Made by a program: the position numbers and the translations under genes. From positions 12,205 to 76,204 of the forward strand of contig CATOMC010000011.1 in assembly GCA_951801245.1 (NCBI GenBank): a stretch of DNA of 64,000 bases, written 5' to 3'. This DNA is from an uncultured Lachnospiraceae bacterium. GTDB taxonomy: Bacteria; Bacillota_A; Clostridia; Lachnospirales; Lachnospiraceae. Below are positions 25,692-35,815 of the stretch, one piece after another. Under the pieces are notes generated by a model that had not been told where the DNA came from, searched no databases, and worked only from the letters and a program-made list of their open reading frames with translations. Within the stretch, counting starts at the first letter, position 1. Each line of letters begins with the position of its first letter.

Positions 25692-27380
25692 ATGGTTATT
25701 GGTATGGATTTGTATCCGTTGAAGGCGCAGTATGTAACAAACGAGGAGGTATGGCTTTGTCTGGAACAGACGGATGTTGAAAAACAGAGGCGGTATGACC
25801 GGGCGGTGGTTCATGTATATTGTCTGGAGCGGGAAGTGCGCACAGTGGAAGCAGGATGTTCAGAGTGTGAGACAAGGATCAGTATCGGGCGGTATGACGC
25901 AGAGTTTGCCGGCTTCGGGGTGCGGGTTGTTTTATACGGTGCGGATGATGAACTTGTGCTGGAGACGGCCTTTGATGTGTGTAAAGAACCGGAGAAATCC
26001 CTGCGGTATGGGTTTGTCAGTGATTTTACTAAGAAAGATAAGAATAACGGAGCAATGGAACAGCTTCGGAAATACCACATTAATATGGTACAGTTTTATG
26101 ATTGGTCGTACCGGCACGACAGTCTTGTGTCGGAGAGGGAAGACTATGTGGATATGATGGGAAAGTCCATCCATCTGGACACGGTTCGGGAGAAAATCGC
26201 ACAGGCGGATCGTTATGGGATGAAAGCCATCGCCTACGGTGCTGTCTATGCCGCATCGAAGGAATTCTATGAACGGCACAAAGACCTGGCATTGTATAAT
26301 GCCAACCGGGAAGTGTTCCGGTTTCTCGATACGTTCTATATTATGAACATACAGAAAGGTTCGCCCTGGAGGAGGCATCTGACCGGACAATACCGCGAGG
26401 CCATGAAAAAAATGGGGTTTGCAGGGATTCATATGGATACTTACGGATTTCCTAAGACGGCTTTTTCCGGACTGGAGGGGGCGTATACCAGGGTAAGTCT
26501 GCAGGAAGGATTTGGCAGTCTGATTGACGAGACATACGAAGAACTTGCGAAAACGGGAAAGGAACCTTATCTGATCTTTAATAACGTAGGAAACTGGCCG
26601 GTGGCCGAGACGGCACAACATAAAGTGAGGGCAGTCTATATCGAGGTATGGCCGCCCTATGAGCGCTATCATCATATAAAGCAGTTGATTCTGGAAGCGA
26701 AGCGGCTGGTACAGAATCAAAAACCGGTCATCCTGGCGGCGTATCTGGAACCTTTTCGAAAGGAGTCCTCTGAGCGGGCGGCATATTGCGCACGGATTCT
26801 GACGGCGGCCATCGTTTCCAACGGGGCGTATCACCTTTTACTTGGAGAAAAGAACGGTGTCCTTACACAGGGATATTATGGGGATTACAGTGTGATGGAT
26901 GAAGAGACGGCAAAAGGGATGCGACGGTATTATGATTTTATGGTGCGCTACCTGCATCTGTTCTACGATCCGGAACTTGTGGACGTGACCATGACACACA
27001 TGGGATGGGATAATTACGAATACCGGTGCGGTGCAGAGAACTGGAGTGCTTACGCAGAGAGCGGGAAACTGTGGCTGACCGTCAGGGAGAGCGAAAAGTA
27101 CAAACTGCTTTCTTACATTAATCTGTGCGGCTGTCAGGAGGATTATTGGAATCAGGGTAAGGAAATGCCGGCGGCACAGAAAGATATCGTCTGCACCGTG
27201 GCGGTGGACGGCGAGATAGAAGGGATTTATTACGCAAGCCCGGATCTGCCTGACGGGGAAAGCCGCAGCCTGCCTTACGAGTATCTGACGGATGAAAAGG
27301 GCAAATATGTGCGGTATGTGTTGCCGGAAGTGATCGTCTGGGCAATTGTGTATATAAAATGTTCTGTGCCGGGAGTATAG
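25692..27380 (+). CDS. GH66 family enzyme (dextranase/cycloisomaltooligosaccharide glucanotransferase)
   Basis: This has 562 residues. After an N-terminal beta domain (about 1-100) the catalytic barrel opens with YGFVSDFTKKDKNNG and HINMVQFYDWSYRHD. The likely nucleophile is Asp249 in GFAGIHMDTYGFPK and the acid/base Glu318 in VYIEVWPPYERYHH; the 69-residue spacing agrees with GH66. A C-terminal beta domain ends the protein. It lacks a signal peptide, so unlike secreted dextranases it should act inside the cell on oligosaccharides brought in by the preceding ABC transporter. The residue roles follow from the family; the exact reaction (hydrolysis or cyclisation) is not settled. Confidence 0.9.
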   Translation: MVIGMDLYPLKAQYVTNEEVWLCLEQTDVEKQRRYDRAVVHVYCLEREVRTVEAGCSECETRISIGRYDAEFAGFGVRVVLYGADDELVLETAFDVCKEPEKSLRYGFVSDFTKKDKNNGAMEQLRKYHINMVQFYDWSYRHDSLVSEREDYVDMMGKSIHLDTVREKIAQADRYGMKAIAYGAVYAASKEFYERHKDLALYNANREVFRFLDTFYIMNIQKGSPWRRHLTGQYREAMKKMGFAGIHMDTYGFPKTAFSGLEGAYTRVSLQEGFGSLIDETYEELAKTGKEPYLIFNNVGNWPVAETAQHKVRAVYIEVWPPYERYHHIKQLILEAKRLVQNQKPVILAAYLEPFRKESSERAAYCARILTAAIVSNGAYHLLLGEKNGVLTQGYYGDYSVMDEETAKGMRRYYDFMVRYLHLFYDPELVDVTMTHMGWDNYEYRCGAENWSAYAESGKLWLTVRESEKYKLLSYINLCGCQEDYWNQGKEMPAAQKDIVCTVAVDGEIEGIYYASPDLPDGESRSLPYEYLTDEKGKYVRYVLPEVIVWAIVYIKCSVPGV

Positions 27381-27469
27381 AAGCTTAAAATTTTGTGTGC
27401 GATATGAATATCCTGTCTGTTCAGGCAGCCCTTCAAATGAACGTGTAAATTCCGGCAATAAAAATACAA

Positions 27470-27498
27470 TTGACAAAACCGCATTCATTGTCTATAGT
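27470..27498 (+). promoter_or_regulatory. Sigma-A promoter of the valS T-box leader
   Basis: TTGACA (27470-27475), a 17-base spacer and TATAGT (27493-27498) give a near-consensus promoter. The spacer 27381-27469 before it shows nothing notable. Confidence 0.85.
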
Positions 27499-27504
27499 AT
27501 TAAT

Positions 27505-27867
27505 AATTGCAGTAGAGACAGGCAGTTACAAATCGTAAGACATAGAAAGGCGATGACAGAGAGGAGTACACAATCTCCGCCGCCAGAGAGAGAAATCGGA
27601 AGCTGAAAGATTTCTTCGGAGAGGAATTGTGGAAGGTGGCTCTTAAGCCGGTGCGCTGAAATATCTGCGTAGACAAGGATGATAGTAGGCGTACACGTTT
27701 TATCCCCGTTACCGGATAGAATTCAGGCTGCTATTGGCGGGAAGAAGCACAGGAAGGTTTGCCTATGGTGAAATGTGCCGTCAGCCGGCCGGGATTCGTG
27801 AGTGATAAATGAAGGTGGTACCGCGCAACAGCGCCCTTTGCCAGGAAACTGGCAGGGGCTTTTTTTT
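27505..27867 (+). promoter_or_regulatory. Valine T-box riboswitch leader of valS
   Basis: The leader has the T-box hallmarks in order: a GATGACAGAGAGGAGTA K-turn region (about 27550), a distal stem I segment with AGAGAG and GCTGAAAG (27590-27610), the T-box sequence AAGGTGGTACCGCG (27812-27825), and an intrinsic terminator with stem 27833-27844/27849-27859 and eight T. Uncharged tRNA binding would favour the antiterminator and valS expression. By analogy with the tyrS specifier loop, GAAG-GTG-GCTC (about 27635) is the specifier, a valine codon; GTG also occurs a few bases earlier, so the register is not certain. Confidence 0.92.
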
Positions 27868-27936
27868 GTGTGACAGGAAATTGCAGCAGAGTAAAACAGT
27901 TAGGGATAATAATTAGGAAGAAACAGGAGGAAAAAC

Positions 27937-30636
27937 ATGAGCAGAGAACTGGCAAAGACCTATGACCCTAAGGGCATAGAAGAGAGACTGTATCAGAAAT
28001 GGCTGGACAACAAATATTTCCACGCCGAGGTGGATAAGACGAAGACTCCCTTTACGATCGTCATTCCCCCGCCGAATATTACGGGACAGCTTCATATGGG
28101 ACATGCCCTGGACAATACCATGCAGGATATTCTGATCCGTTATAAGAGGATGCAGGGATATAACGCGCTCTGGCAGCCGGGGACGGATCACGCATCCATC
28201 GCCACGGAAGTAAAAATCATTGAGAAACTGAAAGAAGAAGGCATTGATAAGAATGACCTTGGCCGTGAGGGATTTTTGGAGCGGGCCTGGGACTGGAAAA
28301 AGGAGTATGGCGGCAGAATCGTATCACAGCTTAAGAAGCTGGGGTCTTCTTGTGACTGGGACAGGGAGCGTTTTACCATGGATGAGGGCTGCAATAAGGC
28401 GGTCACGGAAGTATTCTGTAAGATGCACGAAAAAGGCTGGATCTATAAAGGAAGCCGTATCATCAACTGGTGTCCGGTGTGTAATACATCCATATCCGAT
28501 GCGGAGGTGTTATATGAGGAGCAGGCAGGACATTTCTGGCATATCAAGTATCCGCTTGTGGATGAGAACGGGCAGCCCAGTAAGACAGAGTTTCTGGAGT
28601 TTGCGACCACACGTCCGGAGACTATGCTTGGCGATACTGCCGTAGCGGTGAACCCGAATGATGATAGATATACCTATTTAAAAGGAAGACAGGTCTGGCT
28701 GCCGATCGTCAATAAGGCGATTCCGGTGGTAGAGGATGAGTATGTGGATATGGAATTTGGTACCGGTGTCGTTAAGATCACGCCGGCACACGATCCGAAT
28801 GATTTTGAGGTAGGCAAGCGTCATAATCTGCCGGAAGTGAATATTATGAATGATGACGCAACCATCAATGCAAACGGCGGCAAGTATGAGGGAATGGACC
28901 GTTATGAGGCAAGAAAGAAGATCGTGGAAGAACTGGAACAGGAAGGTCTTCTGGTACGCATCGAGGATTATACTCATAATGTAGGAACGCATGACCGCTG
29001 TAAGACGACGGTCGAACCCCTCATTAAGAAGCAGTGGTTTGTCAAAATGGATGAACTGATCAAGCCCGCGGTGGAGGCAGTGAAGAATGGGGAAATCAAG
29101 CTGATTCCGGAGCGTATGGAGAAAATCTATTATAACTGGACAGATAATATCCGCGACTGGTGTATCAGCCGTCAGCTCTGGTGGGGCCACAGGATTCCGG
29201 CTTATTATTGTGATCAGTGCGGTGAGGTTGTGGTGGCGCCCAAAGAGCCGCAGGTGTGCCCGAAGTGCGGAGGGACACATTTTACCCAGGATCCGGATAC
29301 ACTGGATACATGGTTTTCTTCCGCCTTATGGCCTTTCTCCACACTGGGATGGCCCGAGCATACGGAAGATTTGGATTATTTCTATCCCACAGATGTGCTG
29401 GTGACAGGTTACGATATTATTTTCTTCTGGGTAATCCGTATGATCTTCTCAGGATATGAACAGATGGGAGAGAAACCTTTTAAGACGGTGCTGTTCCATG
29501 GACTGGTGAGAGATTCCCAGGGCCGTAAGATGAGTAAATCGCTGGGGAACGGTATCGATCCGCTGGAGATCATCGATCAGTACGGCGCTGACGCACTGCG
29601 GCTGACGCTGATCACAGGAAACGCACCCGGTAACGATATGCGTTTCTACTATGAAAGAGTGGAAGCCAGCCGTAATTTTGCCAACAAGGTATGGAACGCT
29701 TCCCGTTTCATTATGATGAATATGGATCAGGAGGAGGAAAAGACCGGTAAGCGCGGCTGGGAGGTATCTTATGAGGAAATCAAAGGCAGTCTGTATCCGG
29801 TGGATCAATGGATTCTTTCGAAACTGAATACGCTTGTGAAAGAAGTAACGGACAATATGGACAGTTTTGAACTGGGGATTGCCGTACAGAAAGTCTATGA
29901 CTTTATCTGGGATGAGTTCTGCGACTGGTATATCGAGATGGTAAAACCCAGGCTGTACAGCACCCAGGCTGGTGAGGAAGCGGGCAAGAAAGCGGCGCTT
30001 TGGACGCTGCAGAATGTGCTGATCGATGCACTCAAACTTTTGCATCCGTATATGCCGTTTATCACAGAGGAGATTTTCTGCACCCTGCAGAGTGCACAGG
30101 AGTCTGTCATGATTTCCAGGTGGCCGGTATTTCGTGACGACAGGCAGTTTACCACACAGGAGACGGCCATCGAACTGATGAAGGAGGCTGTACGCGGGAT
30201 CCGCAATGTGAGAACACAGATGAATGTGGCGCCGGGCAGGAAAGCGGCGGTATATGTAGTCAGCGATAAAGAAGAGGTACGGCAGATCTTTACGGAGGGT
30301 AGACAGTTCTTTACCGCACTGGCGGCGGCTTCCGAAGTGACTGTCCAGGCAGATAAGAGCGGCATTGACGACAGCGCCGTATCCGTGGTGATCCCCAATG
30401 CCACTGTCTATATTCCCTTTGAGGAGCTGGTAGATATCGCCCAGGAGATTGAACGCCTTAAGAAGGAACTAAAGCGCCTGGAGGGCGAACTTGCCAGAGT
30501 CAGAGGAATGCTTGGCAATGAGAAGTTCATGTCCAAGGCACCGGAACAGAAGGTGGCCGAGGAGCGCGCAAAACTCGAGAAATACACCCAGATGAAAGCG
30601 CAGGTGGAAGAACGCCTTACGCAGCTTGGACAGTAG
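27937..30636 (+). CDS. valS: Valyl-tRNA synthetase
   Basis: This has 899 residues, normal length. The class I signature HIGH appears as [18 protein letters not shown] and the KMSKS loop as [11 protein letters not shown] near residue 530. An editing domain (CP1) with [18 protein letters not shown] lies between. The anticodon domain contains the DQWILSKLN segment, and a long Lys/Glu-rich coiled coil forms the C-terminus (from about residue 830), which binds the tRNA elbow. It has a GGAGG ribosome binding site and is governed by the upstream T-box. Confidence 0.98.
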   Translation: MSRELAKTYDPKGIEERLYQKWLDNKYFHAEVDKTKTPFTIVIPPPNITGQLHMGHALDNTMQDILIRYKRMQGYNALWQPGTDHASIATEVKIIEKLKEEGIDKNDLGREGFLERAWDWKKEYGGRIVSQLKKLGSSCDWDRERFTMDEGCNKAVTEVFCKMHEKGWIYKGSRIINWCPVCNTSISDAEVLYEEQAGHFWHIKYPLVDENGQPSKTEFLEFATTRPETMLGDTAVAVNPNDDRYTYLKGRQVWLPIVNKAIPVVEDEYVDMEFGTGVVKITPAHDPNDFEVGKRHNLPEVNIMNDDATINANGGKYEGMDRYEARKKIVEELEQEGLLVRIEDYTHNVGTHDRCKTTVEPLIKKQWFVKMDELIKPAVEAVKNGEIKLIPERMEKIYYNWTDNIRDWCISRQLWWGHRIPAYYCDQCGEVVVAPKEPQVCPKCGGTHFTQDPDTLDTWFSSALWPFSTLGWPEHTEDLDYFYPTDVLVTGYDIIFFWVIRMIFSGYEQMGEKPFKTVLFHGLVRDSQGRKMSKSLGNGIDPLEIIDQYGADALRLTLITGNAPGNDMRFYYERVEASRNFANKVWNASRFIMMNMDQEEEKTGKRGWEVSYEEIKGSLYPVDQWILSKLNTLVKEVTDNMDSFELGIAVQKVYDFIWDEFCDWYIEMVKPRLYSTQAGEEAGKKAALWTLQNVLIDALKLLHPYMPFITEEIFCTLQSAQESVMISRWPVFRDDRQFTTQETAIELMKEAVRGIRNVRTQMNVAPGRKAAVYVVSDKEEVRQIFTEGRQFFTALAAASEVTVQADKSGIDDSAVSVVIPNATVYIPFEELVDIAQEIERLKKELKRLEGELARVRGMLGNEKFMSKAPEQKVAEERAKLEKYTQMKAQVEERLTQLGQ

Positions 30637-30662
30637 AGGGGGAAGACGCCTGGACGGATATA

Positions 30663-30709
30663 TCCAGTCCTTAAAGATAATTCCAAAGGAATTTTCTTTA
30701 AGGACTGGA
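30663..30709. terminator. Long hairpin after valS
   Basis: TCCAGTCCTTAAAG (30663-30676) pairs with CTTTAAGGACTGGA (30696-30709), and an inner AATTCC-AAA-GGAATT extends the stem. There is no T tract after it, so it may be a terminator without tail, an RNA processing site or an operator. Its core resembles the palindrome at 14970-15002. Confidence 0.6.
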
Positions 30710-30815
30710 AAAGTGTAGCGTTTTGGTGTAGAGTAATATATAAGGGTAAGTTTGTAAAAACTTTTAAAATGAAAAGAAGTGACGCAAATATTATAAAGAA
30801 AGGGAGGTGAGTCAC

Positions 30816-32372
30816 GTGGCCGCAGCAAATCTTTCAGCGGAGCAGTTGGAAAAACTCAAAGCAGCGATGGCGAGAGCGAAAGGACTTTCGCAAACGCCGG
30901 CACAGGCGTCAGCACCGGCACAGAAAGCAGGCGAGTCTGTGCAGGAAAAGGTTCCGGAACTGACGGAAGAAGAGAGCAAGCCTGTTATAGAGACAAATCT
31001 GGCAGAAGGTACTTATTTGCGCGTGGAAGATGATGATATGACGGCGTGGCTCTACCTGATGCCTCCGGCAAAAGGACAGGAGTATACGAAACGTGATTTG
31101 GAAAGTTATCTGGAACAGCATGGTGTTATCAAGGGATATCATAGTTCCAATCTTTCAGCAATGATTAAGAAGAAGGTATATGACAGAGAGATTCTGGTTG
31201 CAAGGGGACAGGATGCCAGACCGGGCGTGGATGGTTATTTTGAATATCTTTTTTCACCGGAAGAGCATATGGGGCCTGTGATCCGGGAAGACGGGACAGT
31301 GGACTATTCCAGTATGAGCGCCTTACAGAACGTGCATAAGGGCGATAAAGTGGCAGTCTATCATTATGCGGTACCGGGTGAGGATGGTTATACGGTTCGC
31401 GGTGTTGGACTAAAGGCTACGCCGGCCAGAGATCTACCGCCCATGCGCGGTAAGGGTATCACCAGGGAAAATGGTGTATATTATGCGGTGAATGACGGCA
31501 AAATAGAAGTCAAAGACGGCAAGATAGATATTCAGAATGTCCATGAGATTATTGGCGATGTGGATGCGATTATTGGTAAGATAGAGTTTTTTGGCGATGT
31601 CATCATCAACGGTAATGTAGAAGGGGGTGTCACGATCCGTGCCGGACGTAATATTGAGATACATGGCACGACAGGTGGTGCTTCACTCTTTGCAGGCGGA
31701 GATGTACTTTTATCCCGTGGTATACAAGGAGGCGGCAAAATATCTGCCAGAGGCAATGTATTTGCGGAATTTATAGAAAATACTACGGTGGAGGCAGGCG
31801 GTATTGTACAGTCCAATGTTATCTTAAATGCCAAAGTATCAGCCAAGGACAAGGTGATCACCAACGGAAAGAAAGGCGCTATCATTGGTGGACAGATACA
31901 TGCGCTTAAGAGTATAGAGGCCATGACAGCCGGTAATGATGTGGAAGTCAAGACAGTACTGCATTGCGGTTATCAGCCGGAAGCTTTTGATACGTTGATC
32001 GAGATCAGGCGCAGGGAATCGGAGACCAAGGCGAAACTTTCCAAGCTGGTGGAGACCATGACGGAGGCGCTGCGGGAGAAAAGAAGGCTGGGAGCCAATA
32101 CGGGAAGGTCTACAGAGGTCAAGCTTTCCGAATGGAACAGCTTAAAGGATCAATACTTTGCGGATCTTGATAAGATAGGCAGAGAACGGGAAGAACTTGA
32201 GGAGACCATGGAAGCAGGCAGGGAATCCTATATTAAAGTGGACGGCAATCTCTACCGGAATGTGGTCATCAGCATCAATGCGGAACAGATGGTCATGAAC
32301 AGAAATACCTGTTTTATGAAATATACCGCGGATAAGGGGGTCATCGAAGGCTCGGTGATCATCCATAATTAG
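30816..32372 (+). CDS. fapA: FapA-type DUF342 protein
   Basis: This has 518 residues from GTG 30816, chosen because AGGGAGGTGA ends 5 bases earlier; a GTG inside that site is less likely. An N-terminal helical, Ala/Gln-rich region (1-60) precedes the FapA domain with ARPGVDGYFEYLF and the turn-rich beta-helix repeats from about residue 250 (VDAIIGKIEFFGDVIINGNV, GVTIRAGRNIEIHG, GGKISARGNVFAEF). A coiled coil follows (about 385-460), then a short beta tail. DUF342 proteins are cytoplasmic polymers linked to flagellar assembly or membrane organisation; no flagellar gene is near. Confidence 0.88.
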   Translation: MAAANLSAEQLEKLKAAMARAKGLSQTPAQASAPAQKAGESVQEKVPELTEEESKPVIETNLAEGTYLRVEDDDMTAWLYLMPPAKGQEYTKRDLESYLEQHGVIKGYHSSNLSAMIKKKVYDREILVARGQDARPGVDGYFEYLFSPEEHMGPVIREDGTVDYSSMSALQNVHKGDKVAVYHYAVPGEDGYTVRGVGLKATPARDLPPMRGKGITRENGVYYAVNDGKIEVKDGKIDIQNVHEIIGDVDAIIGKIEFFGDVIINGNVEGGVTIRAGRNIEIHGTTGGASLFAGGDVLLSRGIQGGGKISARGNVFAEFIENTTVEAGGIVQSNVILNAKVSAKDKVITNGKKGAIIGGQIHALKSIEAMTAGNDVEVKTVLHCGYQPEAFDTLIEIRRRESETKAKLSKLVETMTEALREKRRLGANTGRSTEVKLSEWNSLKDQYFADLDKIGREREELEETMEAGRESYIKVDGNLYRNVVISINAEQMVMNRNTCFMKYTADKGVIEGSVIIHN

Positions 32373-32391
32373 CGGCGGGAGTAACAGGAGA

Positions 32392-33714
32392 ATGACGGTA
32401 AGAACGGACTCATACGGGGCGGCGCTGGAGTATATCAGCGCCACCCCGAAATTTACAACGAAAAACAGTATGGAAAATACCGGAAGATTTCTGGAGCATC
32501 TTGGAGATCCGGGGAAGAACTGTAAGATACTACATGTGGCAGGCACAAATGGAAAAGGTTCCGTTTGTGCCTATTTGTCGACCGTTTTAAACAGAGCAGG
32601 CATTTCCTGCGGCATGTTTACTTCACCGCATCTTGTATCGATGCGGGAACGGTTTGTGATCAATGGGGAAATGGTGACACAAGAGGCCTTTTTGGAGGCT
32701 TTTTATATCGTCAGGAATCATCTCGACCATCTGCCGGAAGAGCTTCGCAGGATTTCCTATCATCCCACCTTTTTTGAGTTCCTGTTTTTTATGGCGATGG
32801 TACTTTTTGATAAAAATGGGGTAGAATATGTGGTTTTAGAGACGGGTCTTGGAGGACGGTTAGATGCGACCAATGTTGTCAGGAGTAAGGAACTTTGTAT
32901 ATTGACTTCCATTGGTTATGATCATATGGAATATCTGGGAGATACCCTGGCCCAAATCGCAGGGGAGAAAGCCGGGATTCTGCGCTCGGGGGTGCATGTG
33001 GTATATCCTGTCAAACAGCCGGATGTGGCCCGGGTGATCGAGGAATATGCTGCGAATCTCGGAGCAGAAACCGTTCCCGTAGAGAAAACTGCGATAAAAG
33101 AAATAAAGATTCTGGATAAAACAATTGATTTTTCTCTTCATTTAAACTATTATGATTATATTGGTTTTACTGTGTCCACATCTGCACTCTATCAGATAGA
33201 AAACGCGTCGTTGGCGGCAACGGCATTAGGCATGCTTGCAGATGCACGCATTACGAAAGAAGTTCTCAGGAAGGGGATTCAGGAGACCTTCTGGGAGGGC
33301 AGGATGGAGGAAATTATTCCGGGGGTGTACCTGGACGGTGCCCATAATATAGATGGCATAAAGGCCTTTTTGGAGACAGTGAGAGCACATCCCTGCAAGG
33401 GAAAGCGGAAAATACTCTTTTCCGTTGTAAAGGACAAACAGTATAGGGAAGAAGCGCAGGCGATTGCCGGATCGGGGTTATTTGACGAGATCGGTCTGGC
33501 GGCTCTTTCGGAGGAACGCGCACTGCCGCTTCATATTTTGGAAGATTCTTTCAGACAGTATACAAGGGTCACGGTCAGGACTTACGATACGCCAGAGGAA
33601 GCATTTACCCGGATGGTATCGCACAGGGATGGCAAGGATAGGGTGTATATTGTCGGTTCATTATATTTGGTGGGCGAAATAAAGGCCTTTATAAGGAGAC
33701 CCGGGCATGATTAA
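32392..33714 (+). CDS. folC: Folylpolyglutamate synthase/dihydrofolate synthase
   Basis: This has 440 residues. The ATP-binding P-loop is HVAGTNGKGSVCAYLSTVL, followed by GMFTSPHLVSMRERF and the omega loop; VLETGLGGRLDATNVV and the SIGYDHMEYLGDTLAQIAGEKAGI segment are fully conserved. The C-terminal Mur-ligase domain contains DGAHNIDGIKAFLE. It adds glutamate to folates. The downstream 49-residue gene starts within its stop, ATGATTAA, and is probably translated by coupling. Confidence 0.96.
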   Translation: MTVRTDSYGAALEYISATPKFTTKNSMENTGRFLEHLGDPGKNCKILHVAGTNGKGSVCAYLSTVLNRAGISCGMFTSPHLVSMRERFVINGEMVTQEAFLEAFYIVRNHLDHLPEELRRISYHPTFFEFLFFMAMVLFDKNGVEYVVLETGLGGRLDATNVVRSKELCILTSIGYDHMEYLGDTLAQIAGEKAGILRSGVHVVYPVKQPDVARVIEEYAANLGAETVPVEKTAIKEIKILDKTIDFSLHLNYYDYIGFTVSTSALYQIENASLAATALGMLADARITKEVLRKGIQETFWEGRMEEIIPGVYLDGAHNIDGIKAFLETVRAHPCKGKRKILFSVVKDKQYREEAQAIAGSGLFDEIGLAALSEERALPLHILEDSFRQYTRVTVRTYDTPEEAFTRMVSHRDGKDRVYIVGSLYLVGEIKAFIRRPGHD

Positions 33715-33856
33715 TTTTGAAGAAGAGTTAAAGAAGTTTCATCCCAGCCTGGAAGTTGAGGATGCAGAGGAAGCAATCTATAATCAGGATCTGACGGATA
33801 TGGCAGATCTGATGGTGAAAATAGTCAAGGATGCTAAGAAAGTGGAAGAAGAATAG
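33707..33856 (+). CDS. Small acidic protein overlapping folC, unknown function
   Basis: This encodes 49 residues. The ATG lies inside the folC end (8-base overlap) with an ATAAGGAGAC ribosome binding site inside folC. It is acidic and helical (MINFEEELKKFHPSLEVE, then a run ending AKKVEEE), without membrane segment or Cys. The frame is open, well spaced and followed 13 bases later by the TPR gene's ATG, so it is very likely expressed. I do not know its function or family. Confidence 0.7.
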   Translation: MINFEEELKKFHPSLEVEDAEEAIYNQDLTDMADLMVKIVKDAKKVEEE

Positions 33857-33869
33857 GGGATTGGCATAG

Positions 33870-35294
33870 ATGATCTGTTATCGGTGTGGATGTACTTTGT
33901 CAGAACACAATTTTTGTACGAACTGTGGTGCCGATGTAGCCCTTTATAAAAGGATCATATATATCTCGAACCGTTTCTATAATGACGGGTTAGAGAGGGC
34001 AAGTGTCAGAGATCTGACAGGTGCTATTACAAGTTTGAGACAGAGTTTAAAATTTGACAAGAATAATGTGGAGGCCCGCAATCTTTTGGGGCTGGTATAT
34101 TTTGAGACGGGTGAAGTGGTTGCGGCCTTAAGCGAGTGGGTCATCAGCAAGAACCTGCGCCCCAAGAAGAATATTGCAGATGATTATATAGGTATGATCC
34201 AGACCAATCAGAACCGGCTGGATACGATCAATCAGACGATCAAGAAATACAACCAGGCACTCACGTACTGCAATCAGGACAGTCTGGATCTGGCGGTGAT
34301 CCAGCTTAAGAAGGTACTTTCTCTAAACCCGAAGTTTATCAGGGCTCATCAGCTTCTGGCCCTTCTTTATATCAACAGTGAAGAGTGGGAGAGGGCGAAG
34401 AGAGAGCTGACCAAGTGTCTGGAAATTGATACGAACAATACCGCAACACTTCGTTATCTGAAAGAAGTGGATGAGATGCTGATGCCGGAAGAAGGCGTCA
34501 AGAACACCTCTAAGAAGCAGAAAAAGTCGGAGGAAATTGTCAAATACCAGAGCGGGAACGAGACGATCATACAGCCCGTCAACATGAAAGAGGGCAAGGG
34601 TGTCACATCGCTGCTTAATCTGGGAATCGGTCTTGCGATTGGTATTGCCATTGCCTTTTTCCTGATTCTGCCGGCCAGGATACAGTCAGCTAAGGCGAAT
34701 ATCGATGAGGAACTGCGCAAAGTCAGCGAACAGTTGGATGCGAAGACGGCTACGATAGATGAACTGCAGCAGCAGCTTGGTGTGCTGACAGAGGAGAAAA
34801 GCAATTTGGAGCAGGATCTGTCGGCGTATCTGGGAACGGACGGTACCCTGCAATCCGTAGACAGCCTGATGAAAGCAGCGGGAGCTTATCTGACGAACCC
34901 GGAAGAAGTCACGGTTGTGGCAGACTATCTGGAGGAAATCGAGACGCAGGACGCCGGGAGCGGGAGTGATAATTCGGAAGCTTTTGAGAACCTATACAAT
35001 ACACTGTTGGCGTTAGTCGGGCCGGATCTTGCGAAGTCCTATTATGATGATGGTTATGAGGCATACAGACAGGAAAATTATGAGGATGCGATCCCGAATC
35101 TGGAAAAGGCTTTTCGGTATGATGCCGCCAACGGTGAGGCGCTTTATAATCTTGCAAATGCCTATTACCGCATAGGGGAAGTGGAAAAGGCGGGGGATAC
35201 TTACCGTCAGATCATTGAACTTTTCCCGGGAACAGAGAAGGCCAGCAAATCGGAGGCTTTCTTAGAAGAGATGGAGAGTGAAGCACAGGATTAG
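33870..35294 (+). CDS. Zinc-ribbon/TPR membrane protein
   Basis: This has 474 residues. It starts with a rubredoxin-like zinc ribbon, CYRCGCTLSEHNFCTNCG (Cys pairs at 3/6 and 15/18). Cytoplasmic TPR repeats follow (about 30-205: LTGAITSLRQSLKFDKNNVE, VIQLKKVLSLNPKFIRAHQL, KRELTKCLEIDTNNTATL). A single membrane helix (about 250-268) leads to an extracellular coiled coil (about 270-315) and two further TPR units near the C-terminus (YEDAIPNLEKAFRYDAANGE). Such proteins act as scaffolds on both faces of the membrane; the cargo is unknown. A terminator lies 66 bases after the stop, separating it from spoIIAA. Confidence 0.85.
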   Translation: MICYRCGCTLSEHNFCTNCGADVALYKRIIYISNRFYNDGLERASVRDLTGAITSLRQSLKFDKNNVEARNLLGLVYFETGEVVAALSEWVISKNLRPKKNIADDYIGMIQTNQNRLDTINQTIKKYNQALTYCNQDSLDLAVIQLKKVLSLNPKFIRAHQLLALLYINSEEWERAKRELTKCLEIDTNNTATLRYLKEVDEMLMPEEGVKNTSKKQKKSEEIVKYQSGNETIIQPVNMKEGKGVTSLLNLGIGLAIGIAIAFFLILPARIQSAKANIDEELRKVSEQLDAKTATIDELQQQLGVLTEEKSNLEQDLSAYLGTDGTLQSVDSLMKAAGAYLTNPEEVTVVADYLEEIETQDAGSGSDNSEAFENLYNTLLALVGPDLAKSYYDDGYEAYRQENYEDAIPNLEKAFRYDAANGEALYNLANAYYRIGEVEKAGDTYRQIIELFPGTEKASKSEAFLEEMESEAQD

Positions 35295-35360
35295 TCAGGC
35301 ACGGGCCGTATAGGATTTGCGGCAGGGCCGTAAGATAAAAACAGAGAAAGACACGAAAGA

Positions 35361-35396
35361 GAACGTAATGGATAATATCACATTACGTTCTTTTTT
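35361..35396 (+). terminator. Intrinsic terminator before spoIIAA
   Basis: GAACGTAATG (35361-35370) and CATTACGTTC (35381-35390) form a perfect 10-bp stem with a 10-base loop followed by six T. It ends the folC-TPR transcript. Confidence 0.9.
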
Positions 35397-35454
35397 ATAT
35401 CATTTAAGGAGAATGCGGCTCAGTATACAGAGTGCGGAAAGGAGTTTACATAAT

Positions 35455-35766
35455 ATGGAAGAGGATTTTAGGATCATCGATGATTACCTAATGATAAGAA
35501 TGCCGACTGAAATAGATCACCATAAATCAGTCAACATAAGTTCAAGGGCAGACAAATATATTATTTCACAAAATATTAAAAATGTGGTATTTGATTTTGA
35601 GCGGACAACCTTTATGGATAGTTCGGGCATTGGGATTATTGTAGGCCGGTACAAGAAGATATCCTGTTTTGGCGGTAAGGTGTATGCCGTCCATACCGGC
35701 AGCAGGATCCGGAGGATATTGCTTCTTGCGGGCGTGGAGAATATTGTAGAGATTACAGAACATTAG
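35455..35766 (+). CDS. spoIIAA: Anti-sigma-F factor antagonist
   Basis: This has 103 residues from ATG 35455 behind GGAAAGGAG; longer frames run through the terminator. It is a STAS-domain protein with the phosphorylation loop TTFMDSSGIGII; Ser57 matches the serine phosphorylated by SpoIIAB in B. subtilis (Ser58). Dephosphorylated in the forespore, it binds SpoIIAB and frees sigma F. It is the first gene of the standard spoIIAA-spoIIAB-sigF operon. Confidence 0.96.
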   Translation: MEEDFRIIDDYLMIRMPTEIDHHKSVNISSRADKYIISQNIKNVVFDFERTTFMDSSGIGIIVGRYKKISCFGGKVYAVHTGSRIRRILLLAGVENIVEITEH

Positions 35767-35815
35767 GAAATTCTGATACATGGAGGCGGTATGACAGAAA
35801 GGAGCAGGTAAAACC

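Noticed and set aside
25932..26834. Long antisense frame over the GH66 gene
   Set aside because: Shadow of the GC-rich third positions of the real gene; no recognisable domain or ribosome binding site. Similar antisense frames over valS, sigF and folC were dropped for the same reason.
35317..35454. N-terminal extension of SpoIIAA
   Set aside because: It contains a perfect intrinsic terminator and does not resemble a STAS domain.
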